DNA from: Olsenella uli
GTDB lineage: Bacteria; Actinomycetota; Coriobacteriia; Coriobacteriales; Atopobiaceae
NCBI RefSeq assembly: GCF_016900775.1
Contig: NZ_JACJKN010000003.1
Coordinates: 123,405 to 187,404, forward strand
DNA: 64,000 nt
Direction of reading: 5' to 3'
Of the stretch, positions 26,023 to 33,950 are shown piece after piece; within the stretch, counting starts at the first letter, position 1, and the number at the start of each line of letters is the position of its first letter. The notes under the pieces were generated by a model, which ran no database searches, was not told the origin of the DNA, and saw only the letters and a list, made by a program, of their open reading frames with translations. The position numbers were made by a program, and so were the translations under genes.

Positions 26023-26961
26023 TCACTCCTCCTGGCCGGAGACGAGCGCGACGCCTGCGGCCGCGGCCAGCTCCTCGGGCGTGGGCTGGCGCATCACGCG
26101 GACGGCCAGGTAGACGCACACGGCCATGAACAGCAGGTCGAAGACGGCGTCAAAGGTGACGCCGAGGATCCCGCGCTCGAGGAACATGCCCACGACCTGC
26201 ACGAGGTCGAAGGCGCAGGTGATCGACGCAAGCACGAGAAAGGGCGTGATCTTCTGCGGCCGGTTGGACCCCCGGATGCCAAGCCCGCCCGCGAGCACGC
26301 TCACGCCCGAGGAGAGCCCGCCGACGGCGAGCAGGGCGTAGAGCGTGTCGGAGACCGTCACCGGGACGCCCGAGATGACGGCGCGCTCCCCCTCCCCGTA
26401 CACGACGAGCGCGGCGGCCAGCACCACGATCACCACGACCGTCACCACGCCCTTGAGGATGATCATCTCGGAGAGCAGGTGCAGGACGCGCTGGTGGCGC
26501 GAGCGCAGGAAGGTCTCGCCGCGCACGCCCTTGTCATGCTCCTCCTTCACCTTGTCCGCAAGGCGCGAGCAGATGAGCACGTAGACGATCGTGGTGGTGA
26601 GCACGATCGGGTTGAACAGGATGAACGAGCCCACGCCCCAGCCCCAGACGATGGCCACGAGCACGGCGAGCCCGACGAGGTAGCACAGGAACCGGTACGG
26701 CTCCACGCGCGCGGAGTTGTTGGACGCCGCGATCCCGAGCGCCGCCGTAAGGATGAGCAGCCCCGCCGCCACGACGATCATGACGCCAAAGGTGGCCGCG
26801 GTCCAGATGTCGCCGCCCGGCAGGAGCCCCATGACGTTGCCCACCAGCACCGCGATGCCGCCAAGAAGGACGAGCGCGCCGATGATCCCCATGAGGATGG
26901 AGACCATGCGGAGCACCGCCTGGGCCGGCGTGCGGGGAATCGAGGGCTCGAGGTCCTCCAT
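26023..26961 (-). CDS. Duplicated multi-pass membrane protein
   Basis: A 312-residue protein with eight hydrophobic helices arranged as two similar halves. A motif near residue 80 (ALGIAASNNSARVEPYRFLCYL) reappears near 240 (GLGIRGSNRPQKITPFLVLASI), showing internal duplication of a four-helix unit. A polar linker at about 145-170 (KVKEEHDKGVRGETFLRSRHQR) separates them. I do not recognise a named family. ATG 26961 has AGGAGGTGG upstream. Possibly co-transcribed with the amylase. Confidence 0.75.
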   Translation of the reverse strand: MEDLEPSIPRTPAQAVLRMVSILMGIIGALVLLGGIAVLVGNVMGLLPGGDIWTAATFGVMIVVAAGLLILTAALGIAASNNSARVEPYRFLCYLVGLAVLVAIVWGWGVGSFILFNPIVLTTTIVYVLICSRLADKVKEEHDKGVRGETFLRSRHQRVLHLLSEMIILKGVVTVVVIVVLAAALVVYGEGERAVISGVPVTVSDTLYALLAVGGLSSGVSVLAGGLGIRGSNRPQKITPFLVLASITCAFDLVQVVGMFLERGILGVTFDAVFDLLFMAVCVYLAVRVMRQPTPEELAAAAGVALVSGQEE

Positions 26962-27123
26962 GAGCTGCCACCTCCTGACGCTTGCCTGAACGTAGGGAGT
27001 ATACCCAAACGTCGTGGAGGGGCCCTCGCCTTGCCACGGTCCTTCTCGCCAGGGGCCCAGCGCGAAAGGGCATGCGAGAAGAACGCGGGGCATGCTCGCC
27101 GTGCCCCGGCGGGCGGCGCCCCG

Positions 27124-27678
27124 TCAGGCGAAGGTGGCGGCCTCGTAGTCGGTGAGCTCGGCGAGATAGCCGCGCTCGGCGAGGGCGCGCCCTATCTCGT
27201 CGAGGTCCTGCTCGCTCCGGGCGCTCACGTGGTGGAAGTGATAGCCGCTCGTGACCTCCAGAAGCGGCGCGGAGACGCCCGAGGCGAGCTCCGCCATGAA
27301 GCGCCCCACGTCACGGCGGCTCCCGACGCCCAGCTCGGAGGAGACCTTGCCGTAGACGCGGTGGTTCACGAAGACGTCCTCCACGCACCCGCCCAAATCG
27401 ACCACGCAGGTGAGCTCGTCGGCAGTCTGCTCGGCGGTGTGGCGACACTTGAACAGGCGCGTCGGCCGCCCGGGCGCGCCCTCGGCGGCCAGGACGTAGC
27501 CGCGGTTGGTGGAGACGATCTTCTCCCCGCGCGTGCGCAGGAGGGCGACGTCGGTCACCACCACCTGGCGGCTCACGCCGCACCGCTCGGCGAGGGCGCC
27601 GCCGGAGAGCGGGCCCTCGGACTCGCACAGGGCCGCGAGGATCTTCTCGCGGCGGGCCTCCCCGGAGTCGGCGCTCAC
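27124..27678 (-). CDS. niaR: NiaR-type transcriptional repressor of NAD biosynthesis
   Basis: A 184-residue regulator: N-terminal HTH (about 10-60: REKILAALCESEGPLSGGALAERCGVSRQVVVTDVALLR) and C-terminal 3H domain with the three conserved histidines, visible around FKCRHTAEQTADEL and SGYHFHHV. NiaR senses nicotinate and represses de novo and salvage genes. It overlaps nadC by four bases (ATGA), making it the last gene of nadA-nadB-nadC-niaR and so autoregulated. Confidence 0.93.
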   Translation of the reverse strand: MSADSGEARREKILAALCESEGPLSGGALAERCGVSRQVVVTDVALLRTRGEKIVSTNRGYVLAAEGAPGRPTRLFKCRHTAEQTADELTCVVDLGGCVEDVFVNHRVYGKVSSELGVGSRRDVGRFMAELASGVSAPLLEVTSGYHFHHVSARSEQDLDEIGRALAERGYLAELTDYEAATFA

Positions 27679-28529
27679 CCCAGAACCTCCAGGTGCTTGA
27701 GCGAGAGGTCGAGGATCGACGCGGAGTGCGTGAGCGCGCCGCAGGAGACGAAGTCAACGCCCAGGTCCACGTAGCGGTGCACGTTGGCGGCCTCCACGTT
27801 GCCCGAGGCCTCGGTCTGCGCGCGCCCGTCGATGAGGGCGATCGCGGCAGCCATGTCGTCGTGGGACATGTTGTCGAGCATGATGATGTCGGCGCCCGCC
27901 TCCACGGCCTCGCGGACCATCTCGAGGCTCTCGCACTCCACCTCGACCTTGTCCACGAAGGGCGCCGTCGCGCGCGCCATGGCCACGGCCTCGGCCACGC
28001 CGCCCGCGGCGTCGATGTGGTTGTCCTTGAGCAGGACGCCGTCGGAGAGGCCAAAGCGATGGAGGCTGCCGCCGCCCAGGCGCACGGCCTCGCGCTCGAA
28101 GAGGCGCATGCCGGGCGTGGTCTTGCGCGTGCAGACGAGCGTGGTGGCCGTGCCCTCGAGCGCGGCGGCGATGGCGGCCGTGTAGGTGGCGATGCCGCTC
28201 ATGCGCTGCAGGTAGTTGAGGGCGGTGCGCTCGCCCTCCAGAAGCACGCGGACGTCGCCCTCGACGGTGGCCACGTGCTGGCCGGCCGTGACGCGTGCGC
28301 CGTCCGCCACGTCGGCGGTGACGCGCGTGGCGGGGTCGAGCAGCGCAAAGACGCGCGAGAAGACCGCGAGGCCCGCGATCACGCCGTCGGCCTTGGCGAT
28401 GAGCTGCACGCGCCCGGGGCGCGGCTCGGGCATCACCGCGGCGGTGGAGACGTCGCCGAAGGGCATGTCCTCGCGCAGGGCCGCGCGGATGTGGTCGTCC
28501 ATCTGCATCTGGATCATGGGGTCGGTCAT
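27675..28529 (-). CDS. nadC: Nicotinate-nucleotide pyrophosphorylase (quinolinate phosphoribosyltransferase)
   Basis: A 284-residue NadC converting quinolinate and PRPP to NaMN. Signatures: ALREDMPFGDVST at the N terminus, TALNYLQRMSGIAT, CTRKTTPGMRLFEREAVRLGGG, HRFGLSDGVLLKDNHI, VEVECESLEM and IMLDNMSHDDM. ATG 28529 is preceded by GAGAGGAGAG. It is separated from nadB by an 83-base gap filled with a perfect 66-base palindrome. Confidence 0.97.
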   Translation of the reverse strand: MTDPMIQMQMDDHIRAALREDMPFGDVSTAAVMPEPRPGRVQLIAKADGVIAGLAVFSRVFALLDPATRVTADVADGARVTAGQHVATVEGDVRVLLEGERTALNYLQRMSGIATYTAAIAAALEGTATTLVCTRKTTPGMRLFEREAVRLGGGSLHRFGLSDGVLLKDNHIDAAGGVAEAVAMARATAPFVDKVEVECESLEMVREAVEAGADIIMLDNMSHDDMAAAIALIDGRAQTEASGNVEAANVHRYVDLGVDFVSCGALTHSASILDLSLKHLEVLG

Positions 28530-28547
28530 GGTCTCTCCTCTCGGGTC

Positions 28548-28613
28548 ATGACAATGGTGTCAGGGTCGTTTGTCAGGTCGGGACCTGACAAACGACCCTG
28601 ACACCATTGTCAT
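28548..28613. repeat. Perfect 32-bp-arm palindrome between nadB and nadC (family B)
   Basis: Arms 28548-28579 and 28582-28613 are exact reverse complements with a 2-base loop. This is the longest perfect palindrome in the window and sits inside an operon rather than at its end. The word TGACAAACGACCC is shared with 60795-60880 and, as a single arm, with 39917-39946. It touches the nadB stop. Confidence 0.85.
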
Positions 28614-29956
28614 CATACGGCGCCGGTGAGCAGCGCCACGTCGGTCACGTCGCGCGAGCCCGCCACGAAGCGGGAGCGCGCGCGGGCCGCCGCGGCGAGC
28701 TGGGCGGCGGTGTCCTCGGCAAAGCGGTCGCGCATGATCTTGTCGGCCGCCCGCTGCGCGAAGACGAGCGACTCGAGCAGGCTGTTCGAGGCCAGGCGGT
28801 TCCTGCCGTGCACCCCGTTGCAGCACGTCTCCCCGCAGGCAAAGAGGTGCGGCAGCGTGGTCTCGGAGTCGGAGTCCACGTGGATGCCGCCCATGAAGTA
28901 GTGCTGGGCGGGCACCACGGGGATCGGCTCCTCGCGGATGTCGTAGCCCTCCTCGAGGCAGCGCTCCAGGATGTGCGTGAAGTGGCCCTCTATGACCTCG
29001 CGCGGCACGCGCTCGAAGGAGAGCCACACGTGCTCGGCGCCGGTCCGGCGCATCTCGGCAAAGATGGCGGCCGAGACCACGTCGCGCGGCTGCAGCTCGT
29101 CACAGAAGCGCTCGCCGGCGTCGTTCAGCAGGACGGCGCCCTCCCCGCGGGCGGACTCCGAGATGAGGAAGGCGCGCCCCGGCCGCTCGCTCCAGAGCGA
29201 GGTGGGATGGATCTGCACGTAGTCCATGTGCTCAAGGAGCACCCCGTGCTCGGCGGCGATGCGGCAGCCGTCCCCGGTGAGGCACTCGAAGTTGGTGGAG
29301 CGCGAGTACAGGCCGCCCACCCCGCCCGTGGCAAAGACCGTGGCGTCCGCGCGGATCTGGATCGTCTCGCCCGCGGGGCCCGTGGCCACCACGCCCCGGC
29401 ACACGCGCCGCCCGCTCTCCTCGAAGCCCTCGAGGATGTCGGTCATGCAGGTGTGCTCGAGGATGCGCGCGCCCGGGAGCTCGCGCACGCAGCCAAGCAG
29501 GCGCGTGGTGATCTCCTTGCCGGTTATGTCCTCGTGGTAGACGATGCGCGGGCGGGAGTGGGCGCCCTCGCGCGTGTAGTCCAGCTCCCCGTCCGGCCTG
29601 CGGGCGAAGCGCACGCCGCGCTTGATGAGGTCCTCTATGATGGGGCGGCTCGCGCGGATCATGAGGTCCACGCTCTCCAGGCGGTTCTCGTAGTGCCCGG
29701 CGCGCAGCGTGTCCTCGAAGAAGGCCTCGTAGTCGCCCTCGTCGTGCAGGACGCAGATCCCGCCCTGGGCGAGCATGGAGTCGCAGTGGTCCACGGCCTC
29801 CTTGGAGAGCAGGACCACGTTGAGCGCGGCCGGCAGGCTGAGCGCGCAGTAGAGCCCCGCCACGCCGCAGCCCACGATGACCACGTCGCAGTCGATCACA
29901 ACATCAAACTTTTCTGTTAATTGGGGACTGTCCCCATTTGGCAGGCGCGGGGGCAT
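28613..29956 (-). CDS. nadB: L-aspartate oxidase (FAD-dependent), short form
   Basis: A 447-residue FAD enzyme producing iminoaspartate for NadA. The dinucleotide fold is VVIVGCGVAGLYCALSL (about 25-41); SMLAQGGICVLHDEGDYEAF, SRPRIVYHEDITGKEIT and FASGGVGG-like segment TVFATGGVGGLYS follow. HYFMGGIHVDSDSETTLPHLFACGETCCNGVHGRNRLASNSLLE-type region marks the C-terminal active-site/FAD part. It is about 80 residues shorter than the E. coli enzyme, lacking most of the C-terminal helical domain. The ATG shares an A with the nadA stop (TGATG). Its first 17 residues read through a GGGGACTGTCCCC repeat, so translation might instead begin at a GTG just before CDVVIVG. Confidence 0.93.
   Translation of the reverse strand: MPPRLPNGDSPQLTEKFDVVIDCDVVIVGCGVAGLYCALSLPAALNVVLLSKEAVDHCDSMLAQGGICVLHDEGDYEAFFEDTLRAGHYENRLESVDLMIRASRPIIEDLIKRGVRFARRPDGELDYTREGAHSRPRIVYHEDITGKEITTRLLGCVRELPGARILEHTCMTDILEGFEESGRRVCRGVVATGPAGETIQIRADATVFATGGVGGLYSRSTNFECLTGDGCRIAAEHGVLLEHMDYVQIHPTSLWSERPGRAFLISESARGEGAVLLNDAGERFCDELQPRDVVSAAIFAEMRRTGAEHVWLSFERVPREVIEGHFTHILERCLEEGYDIREEPIPVVPAQHYFMGGIHVDSDSETTLPHLFACGETCCNGVHGRNRLASNSLLESLVFAQRAADKIMRDRFAEDTAAQLAAAARARSRFVAGSRDVTDVALLTGAV
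29925..29936. repeat. GGGGAC-T-GTCCCC mini-palindrome inside the nadB 5' end (family E)
   Basis: The sequence ATTGGGGACTGTCCCCATT lies within the first codons of nadB. Near-identical words occur at 59692-59710 and, in part, at 5728-5742 and 52191-52210. A repeat unit seems to have landed at the nadA/nadB junction and become coding. Confidence 0.6.
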
Positions 29957-30885
29957 CAGCGGGACCCCAGCTCGAGCATGCGCGTGAGCGCGGCGCGGGC
30001 GCCCGCGGCCACCTCGGCGGGCGGCAGGCCCACCTCGCCCGTGCCGTCGCGCAGGCACGCGACGAGCCCCTCCACGCCGATGCGGTCCATGTCCGGGCAG
30101 GCCGGGCGCGTGGCGGGAAAGTGGAAGCGCTTGCCGGCGCCGGCACACCGGCGCTCCAGCTCGCCGCGGACGCCGTCCACGGTGAGGACGATGTAGTCGC
30201 GCGCGTCGCCGGCCGCGGCGGCCTCGATGATCTGGGACGTGGAGCCCGCAAAGTCCGCGAGTGCCATCACCTCGGGGCCGCACTCGGGGTGCGCGAGCAC
30301 CGGCGCCGCCGGAAACGCCGCCTTGAGGGCGCGGACCTCGTCAGCGGAGATGTCGCGGTGGATGGGGCAGCAGCCGTCGTTCAGGAGCACGTTCTTCTCG
30401 CCCACCTGGCGCGCCACGTAGCTGCCGAGGTGACGGTCCGGAACAAACAGGACGTTTGCCTGCGGCAGCGCGCGCACGATCTTGACCGCGTTGGACGAGG
30501 TCACGCAGACGTCGGACCACGACTTCACCTCCGCCGTGGAGTTGACGTAGCACGCGACGGCCAGGTCGTCCCCATAGCGCTCCCGCGCGGCGTCCACCGT
30601 CTCGCGGCGCACCATGTGCGCCATCGGGCAGTCGGCAGCCGGGTCGGGCATGAGGACGGTCTTGTCCGGCGAGAGGAGCTTGGCGCTCTCGGCCATGAAG
30701 CGCACGCCCGCAAAGACGAGCGTCCGGCACGGCAGCGAGGCCGCGAGCCTGGCCAGGGCGAAGGAGTCGCCCACGTGGTCGGCCAGCTCCTGGACCTCGG
30801 GCGGGACGTAGTAGTGCGCCAGGACCACCGCGTCGCGCTCGGCCTTGAGGCGCGCCACCTCGGCACGCAGCTCGTCTGTCAGCAT
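29956..30885 (-). CDS. nadA: Quinolinate synthase
   Basis: A 309-residue NadA. This [4Fe-4S] enzyme condenses iminoaspartate with dihydroxyacetone phosphate. Recognisable segments: VVLAHYYVPPEVQELADHVGDS, FAGVRFMAESAKLLSPDKTVLMPD, CYVNSTAEVKSWSDVCVTSSNA, LFVPDRHLGSYV, LAHPECGPEV and ATRPACPDM, the last three supplying cluster cysteines. ATG 30885 with GAGGGGAG is clear; the open frame extending to 31218 crosses repeats and is not coding. First gene of the NAD operon. Confidence 0.96.
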   Translation of the reverse strand: MLTDELRAEVARLKAERDAVVLAHYYVPPEVQELADHVGDSFALARLAASLPCRTLVFAGVRFMAESAKLLSPDKTVLMPDPAADCPMAHMVRRETVDAARERYGDDLAVACYVNSTAEVKSWSDVCVTSSNAVKIVRALPQANVLFVPDRHLGSYVARQVGEKNVLLNDGCCPIHRDISADEVRALKAAFPAAPVLAHPECGPEVMALADFAGSTSQIIEAAAAGDARDYIVLTVDGVRGELERRCAGAGKRFHFPATRPACPDMDRIGVEGLVACLRDGTGEVGLPPAEVAAGARAALTRMLELGSR

Positions 30886-30914
30886 GCTCGCTCCCCTCGT
30901 CGGCAAACCATGAC

Positions 30915-30943
30915 AGTATACAGCCTGCTTGACAGGTGACAAG
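30915..30943 (-). promoter_or_regulatory. nadA promoter with embedded inverted repeat (candidate NiaR site)
   Basis: On the minus strand TTGTCA (30942-30937) and TATACT (30920-30915) are spaced by 16 bases, 30 bases ahead of the nadA start codon. Spanning the -35 box is CTTGTCACCTGTCAAG (30943-30928), whose outer CTTG/CAAG ends are inverted. ACTGTC half-words flank it on both sides. NiaR, encoded in this operon, is the obvious candidate ligand; the match to its consensus is not verified. Confidence 0.55.
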
Positions 30944-31033
30944 ACAGTAAGGCGGAAGACGCAACATTCCGTGCGTCCCGACATGCTCGAGAGAGTCCCG
31001 GCACGACCGGGCGCTCGGCGAGAAGGACCCGGG

Positions 31034-31122
31034 CATGCCCCCGCGCACAGAACGCTCGAGCATGCCCCCGCGCACGGTCTTCTCTCCGCGAGGGCCAAAA
31101 CCGTGCGCGGGGGCATGCTCGA
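31034..31122. repeat. Family A palindrome (GAGCATGCCCCCGCGCAC), with a third half-copy
   Basis: Arms 31056-31078 and 31100-31122 are perfect 23-base reverse complements with a 21-base loop. A further direct half (GCATGCCCCCGCGCAC) lies at 31034-31049. The same 20-base arm occurs at 35844-35908 and 55470-55536. It occupies most of the 369-base gap between the divergent nadA and marR genes, so it is not placed as a terminator. Confidence 0.8.
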
Positions 31123-31218
31123 CGACGCTCCGCCGCACGCTCTTCTCCGCACGCCCGTTGTGGAGAACGCGTGGCGAGAAGGACCGTCCGCCCGCCGCGC
31201 CCTCCCGCCGGGTATCAC

Positions 31219-31247
31219 CTAACACCGTAAGTATCTTCTAGTGTTAG
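31219..31247. promoter_or_regulatory. Inverted repeat CTAACAC-N15-GTGTTAG overlapping the marR ribosome site
   Basis: Perfect 7-base arms ending at the TTAGGAG ribosome-binding sequence of the MarR gene. Position and symmetry fit autoregulation by the MarR protein, which would also control the two ABC exporter genes downstream. Confidence 0.65.
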
Positions 31248-31254
31248 GAGTCAT

Positions 31255-31704
31255 ATGGCATCTGACACCCACTACCGCGAGCTCGCGGAGGCGCTCATCG
31301 AGGAGCTGGGCGCCGTCGCGCGGGCCGTGGGCCAGCCGACGCTCAACGCCACGCGCGGCGAGATGGCCGTGCTGCACGCGCTCTACCGCGCCGACGGGCC
31401 GCTCACGCCCGGCGCCCTCGCGAGCGCGGGCGCCATGTCGAGCGCGCGCGTGGCCAACATCCTGCGCGCCCTCGAGGAGAAGGGATGGGTCGAGCGGCAC
31501 CACGGCGCCCAGGACCGCCGCATTGTCGAGACGAGCCTCACCGCGGAGGGGCTCCGGGAGGCCGAGCGGCGACGGACCGAGGGCCTGCGCTGCCTTGCCG
31601 ACATCCTGGCCGACCTCGGCGAGCCCGACGCCCGCGAGCTCGTGCGCCTCGTGGGCGCCGTCGGCGAGGTCGTCGCCCGCCGCGCGGGGGAGGTGGCCGA
31701 ATGA
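31255..31704 (+). CDS. MarR-family transcriptional regulator
   Basis: A 149-residue winged-helix regulator: GEMAVLHALYRADGPLTPGALASAGAMSSARVANILRALEEKGWVERHHGAQDRRIVETSLT is the typical recognition helix and wing with the D-x-R motif. The stop overlaps the start of the following ABC gene (ATGA), so regulator and transporter are one operon. A symmetric operator candidate lies at 31219-31247. The inducer is probably a compound exported by the transporter. Confidence 0.92.
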   Translation: MASDTHYRELAEALIEELGAVARAVGQPTLNATRGEMAVLHALYRADGPLTPGALASAGAMSSARVANILRALEEKGWVERHHGAQDRRIVETSLTAEGLREAERRRTEGLRCLADILADLGEPDARELVRLVGAVGEVVARRAGEVAE

Positions 31705-33950
31705 GAATCCTCAGGCTCTTCAGGCACCACGTGCTCGCGCTTCTCGCCGTGACGGCGCTGCTCGTGGTGTCCGCCAACGCGGACCTGGCGCTGCCCACCC
31801 TCATGTCCGAGATCGTGGACGTGGGCATCCAGCAGGGCGGCGTCGAGAGCCCCGTGCCGGACACCATCCGCGCGAGCTCCCTCGACGACCTCGAGCTCTT
31901 CATGAGCGACGAGGACGTCGCCCTCGTGGAGGCCGCCTTTGCCCCGGCCGACGACGCCGGCATCCGCGCCTTCCAGGGGACGGACGCCGAGAAGGACGCG
32001 GACTCCGCGCTCGCCCGGGCGCTGGAGCTCCCGGAGGTCGCCGCGCTCGCGCTCGAGCAGGGCGTGGACGCCTCCGCGCTCGGCGACGACACGGCCCTTC
32101 CCGCCGGCGCCACCCTCACGCTCGACGCCCTCCACGCGGCCGTCGACGCGGGGCTCGTGGCGCGCGGCCAGCTCGCCAACGCCGCCGAGGCCCTCGGCGA
32201 GCAGATGGGCAGCATGGGCGGCTCGCTCGTCACCCAGCGCGCCATCTCCTACGTGAGCGCCGAGTACGCCGCGCAGGGCATCCCTGCCGCCGACGTCCAG
32301 AACGCCTACCTCGGCCGCACCGCGCTCGAGATGTTCGGCCTGTGCCTCGTCAGCCTCGTGGCCACGGTCCTCACGGGCGCCGTGGCCTCCCACACCGCGG
32401 CCACCATCGCGCGCGACCTGCGCCGGCAGACCTTCGCCCAGGTCATGCGCTTCTCCCCCGCCGAGGTCAACCGATTCTCCCAGGCCTCGCTCATCACGCG
32501 CTGCACCAACGACATCCAGCAGATCCAGATGGCCGTGACGATGTTCATGCGGCTCGTCCTTCTCGCCCCCATCATGGGCGTGGTGGCGCTCATGCGCGTG
32601 CTCGCCACCTCCACGGGCCTCGAGTGGACCATCGGCGTGGCCGTGATCGCCGTCTGCGCCGTCGTGGGCGTGCTCATGGGCCTCACGCTGCCCAAGTTCA
32701 AGCGGATGCAGCAGCTCGTGGACCGCGTGAACCTCGTGGCGCGCGAGATGCTCGACGGCATCATGCCCATCCGCGCCTTTGGCCGCGAGAAGCACGAGCT
32801 CGAGCGCTTTGGCCAGGCGAGCGCCGAGCTCATGGGCACGCAGCTCTTCACCAACCGCGCGATGAGCTTCATGATGCCGCTGCTCATGTTTGTCATGAAC
32901 TGCGTCACGGTGATGATCGTGTGGTTTGGCTCCCACGGCGTGGCCGACGGCGTCATACAGGTGGGCGACATGATGGCCTTCATCTCCTACACCATGCAGA
33001 TCGTCATGGCGTTCATGATCCTCACCATGGTCTCCGTTATCTTGCCGCGCGCCGAGGTGGCCGCCGAGCGCGTGGACGAGGTCATCTCCTGCCCGCTCTC
33101 CGTGACCGACCCGGCGCACCCCAAGCTCCCCGCCGAGGGCGCGCCGCGCGGCGAGCTCACCTTCCGCAACGTGAGCTTCCAGTACCCCGACGCCCGCAAG
33201 GACGTGATTCAGGGTGTGAGCTTCACCACGCGCCCCGGCCACATGACGGGCATCATCGGTTCCACGGGCTCGGGCAAGTCCACGCTCGTGCAGCTCATCC
33301 CGCGCCTCTACGACGTCACCGGCGGCGCCGTGCTGCTCGACGGCGTGGACGTGCGCGACTGGAGCCTCTCGGAGCTGCGCCGGCGCATCGGCTACGTGCC
33401 GCAGCAGGGCATGCTCTTCTCGGGCACCATCGAGACCAACCTCAAGTTCGCGGGCGACGCGGTGACCGACGACGACATGCGCGAGGCCGCCCGCGTGGCG
33501 CAGGCCGAGGAGTTCATCGAGGAGCGCCCCGAGGGCTACGACGCGCCCATCTCCCAGGGCGGCACCAACGTCTCCGGCGGGCAGCGCCAGCGCCTCGCCA
33601 TCGCGCGCGCCCTCGCCAAGCGGCCGGAGGTCGTGGTCTTTGACGACTCGTTCTCCGCGCTCGACTACGCCACGGACGCCCGCCTGCGCGCCGAGCTCGC
33701 CCGCACCGTCACCGACGCCGCCGTCGTGGTGGTGGGCCAGCGCATCGCCACGATCATGCACGCCGACGAGATCCTCGTCCTGGACGAGGGGCACGTGGTG
33801 GGCCGCGGCACCCACGAGGAGCTGCTGCGGACCTGCCCCGCGTATCTTGAGATCGCCCAAAGCCAGCTCTCCGCCGAGGAGCTCGGCCTGGACGCGCAAG
33901 GGGGACAGGCGCTCTTGCACGCCGACGACACGAAGGGAGGCGAGCGCTGA
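31701..33950 (+). CDS. ABC exporter half-transporter with large extracytoplasmic insert
   Basis: A 749-residue fused permease-ATPase. TM1 (about 10-34) is followed not by TM2 but by about 160 mostly polar, alanine/aspartate-rich residues (45-205). The remaining TM helices (210-440) and ATPase follow: Walker A GSTGSGKST, Q-loop YVPQQGMLFSGT, signature NVSGGQRQRL, and D-loop region VVVFDDSFSALDY. The Walker B motif ends in Asp (FDDS) instead of catalytic Glu, and the H-loop reads GQRIAT (Gln for His), so this is the degenerate subunit of a heterodimer with the next gene. Overlaps marR by four bases. Confidence 0.92.
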   Translation: MRILRLFRHHVLALLAVTALLVVSANADLALPTLMSEIVDVGIQQGGVESPVPDTIRASSLDDLELFMSDEDVALVEAAFAPADDAGIRAFQGTDAEKDADSALARALELPEVAALALEQGVDASALGDDTALPAGATLTLDALHAAVDAGLVARGQLANAAEALGEQMGSMGGSLVTQRAISYVSAEYAAQGIPAADVQNAYLGRTALEMFGLCLVSLVATVLTGAVASHTAATIARDLRRQTFAQVMRFSPAEVNRFSQASLITRCTNDIQQIQMAVTMFMRLVLLAPIMGVVALMRVLATSTGLEWTIGVAVIAVCAVVGVLMGLTLPKFKRMQQLVDRVNLVAREMLDGIMPIRAFGREKHELERFGQASAELMGTQLFTNRAMSFMMPLLMFVMNCVTVMIVWFGSHGVADGVIQVGDMMAFISYTMQIVMAFMILTMVSVILPRAEVAAERVDEVISCPLSVTDPAHPKLPAEGAPRGELTFRNVSFQYPDARKDVIQGVSFTTRPGHMTGIIGSTGSGKSTLVQLIPRLYDVTGGAVLLDGVDVRDWSLSELRRRIGYVPQQGMLFSGTIETNLKFAGDAVTDDDMREAARVAQAEEFIEERPEGYDAPISQGGTNVSGGQRQRLAIARALAKRPEVVVFDDSFSALDYATDARLRAELARTVTDAAVVVVGQRIATIMHADEILVLDEGHVVGRGTHEELLRTCPAYLEIAQSQLSAEELGLDAQGGQALLHADDTKGGER

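Noticed and set aside
30886..31218. N-terminal extension of NadA
   Set aside because: It reads through family A palindromes and the nadA promoter; NadA homology starts at 30885.
31383..33920. Long antisense frame over the marR and ABC genes
   Set aside because: Low-complexity His/Asp/Arg/Val translation typical of the complement of GC-rich codons; no start signal.
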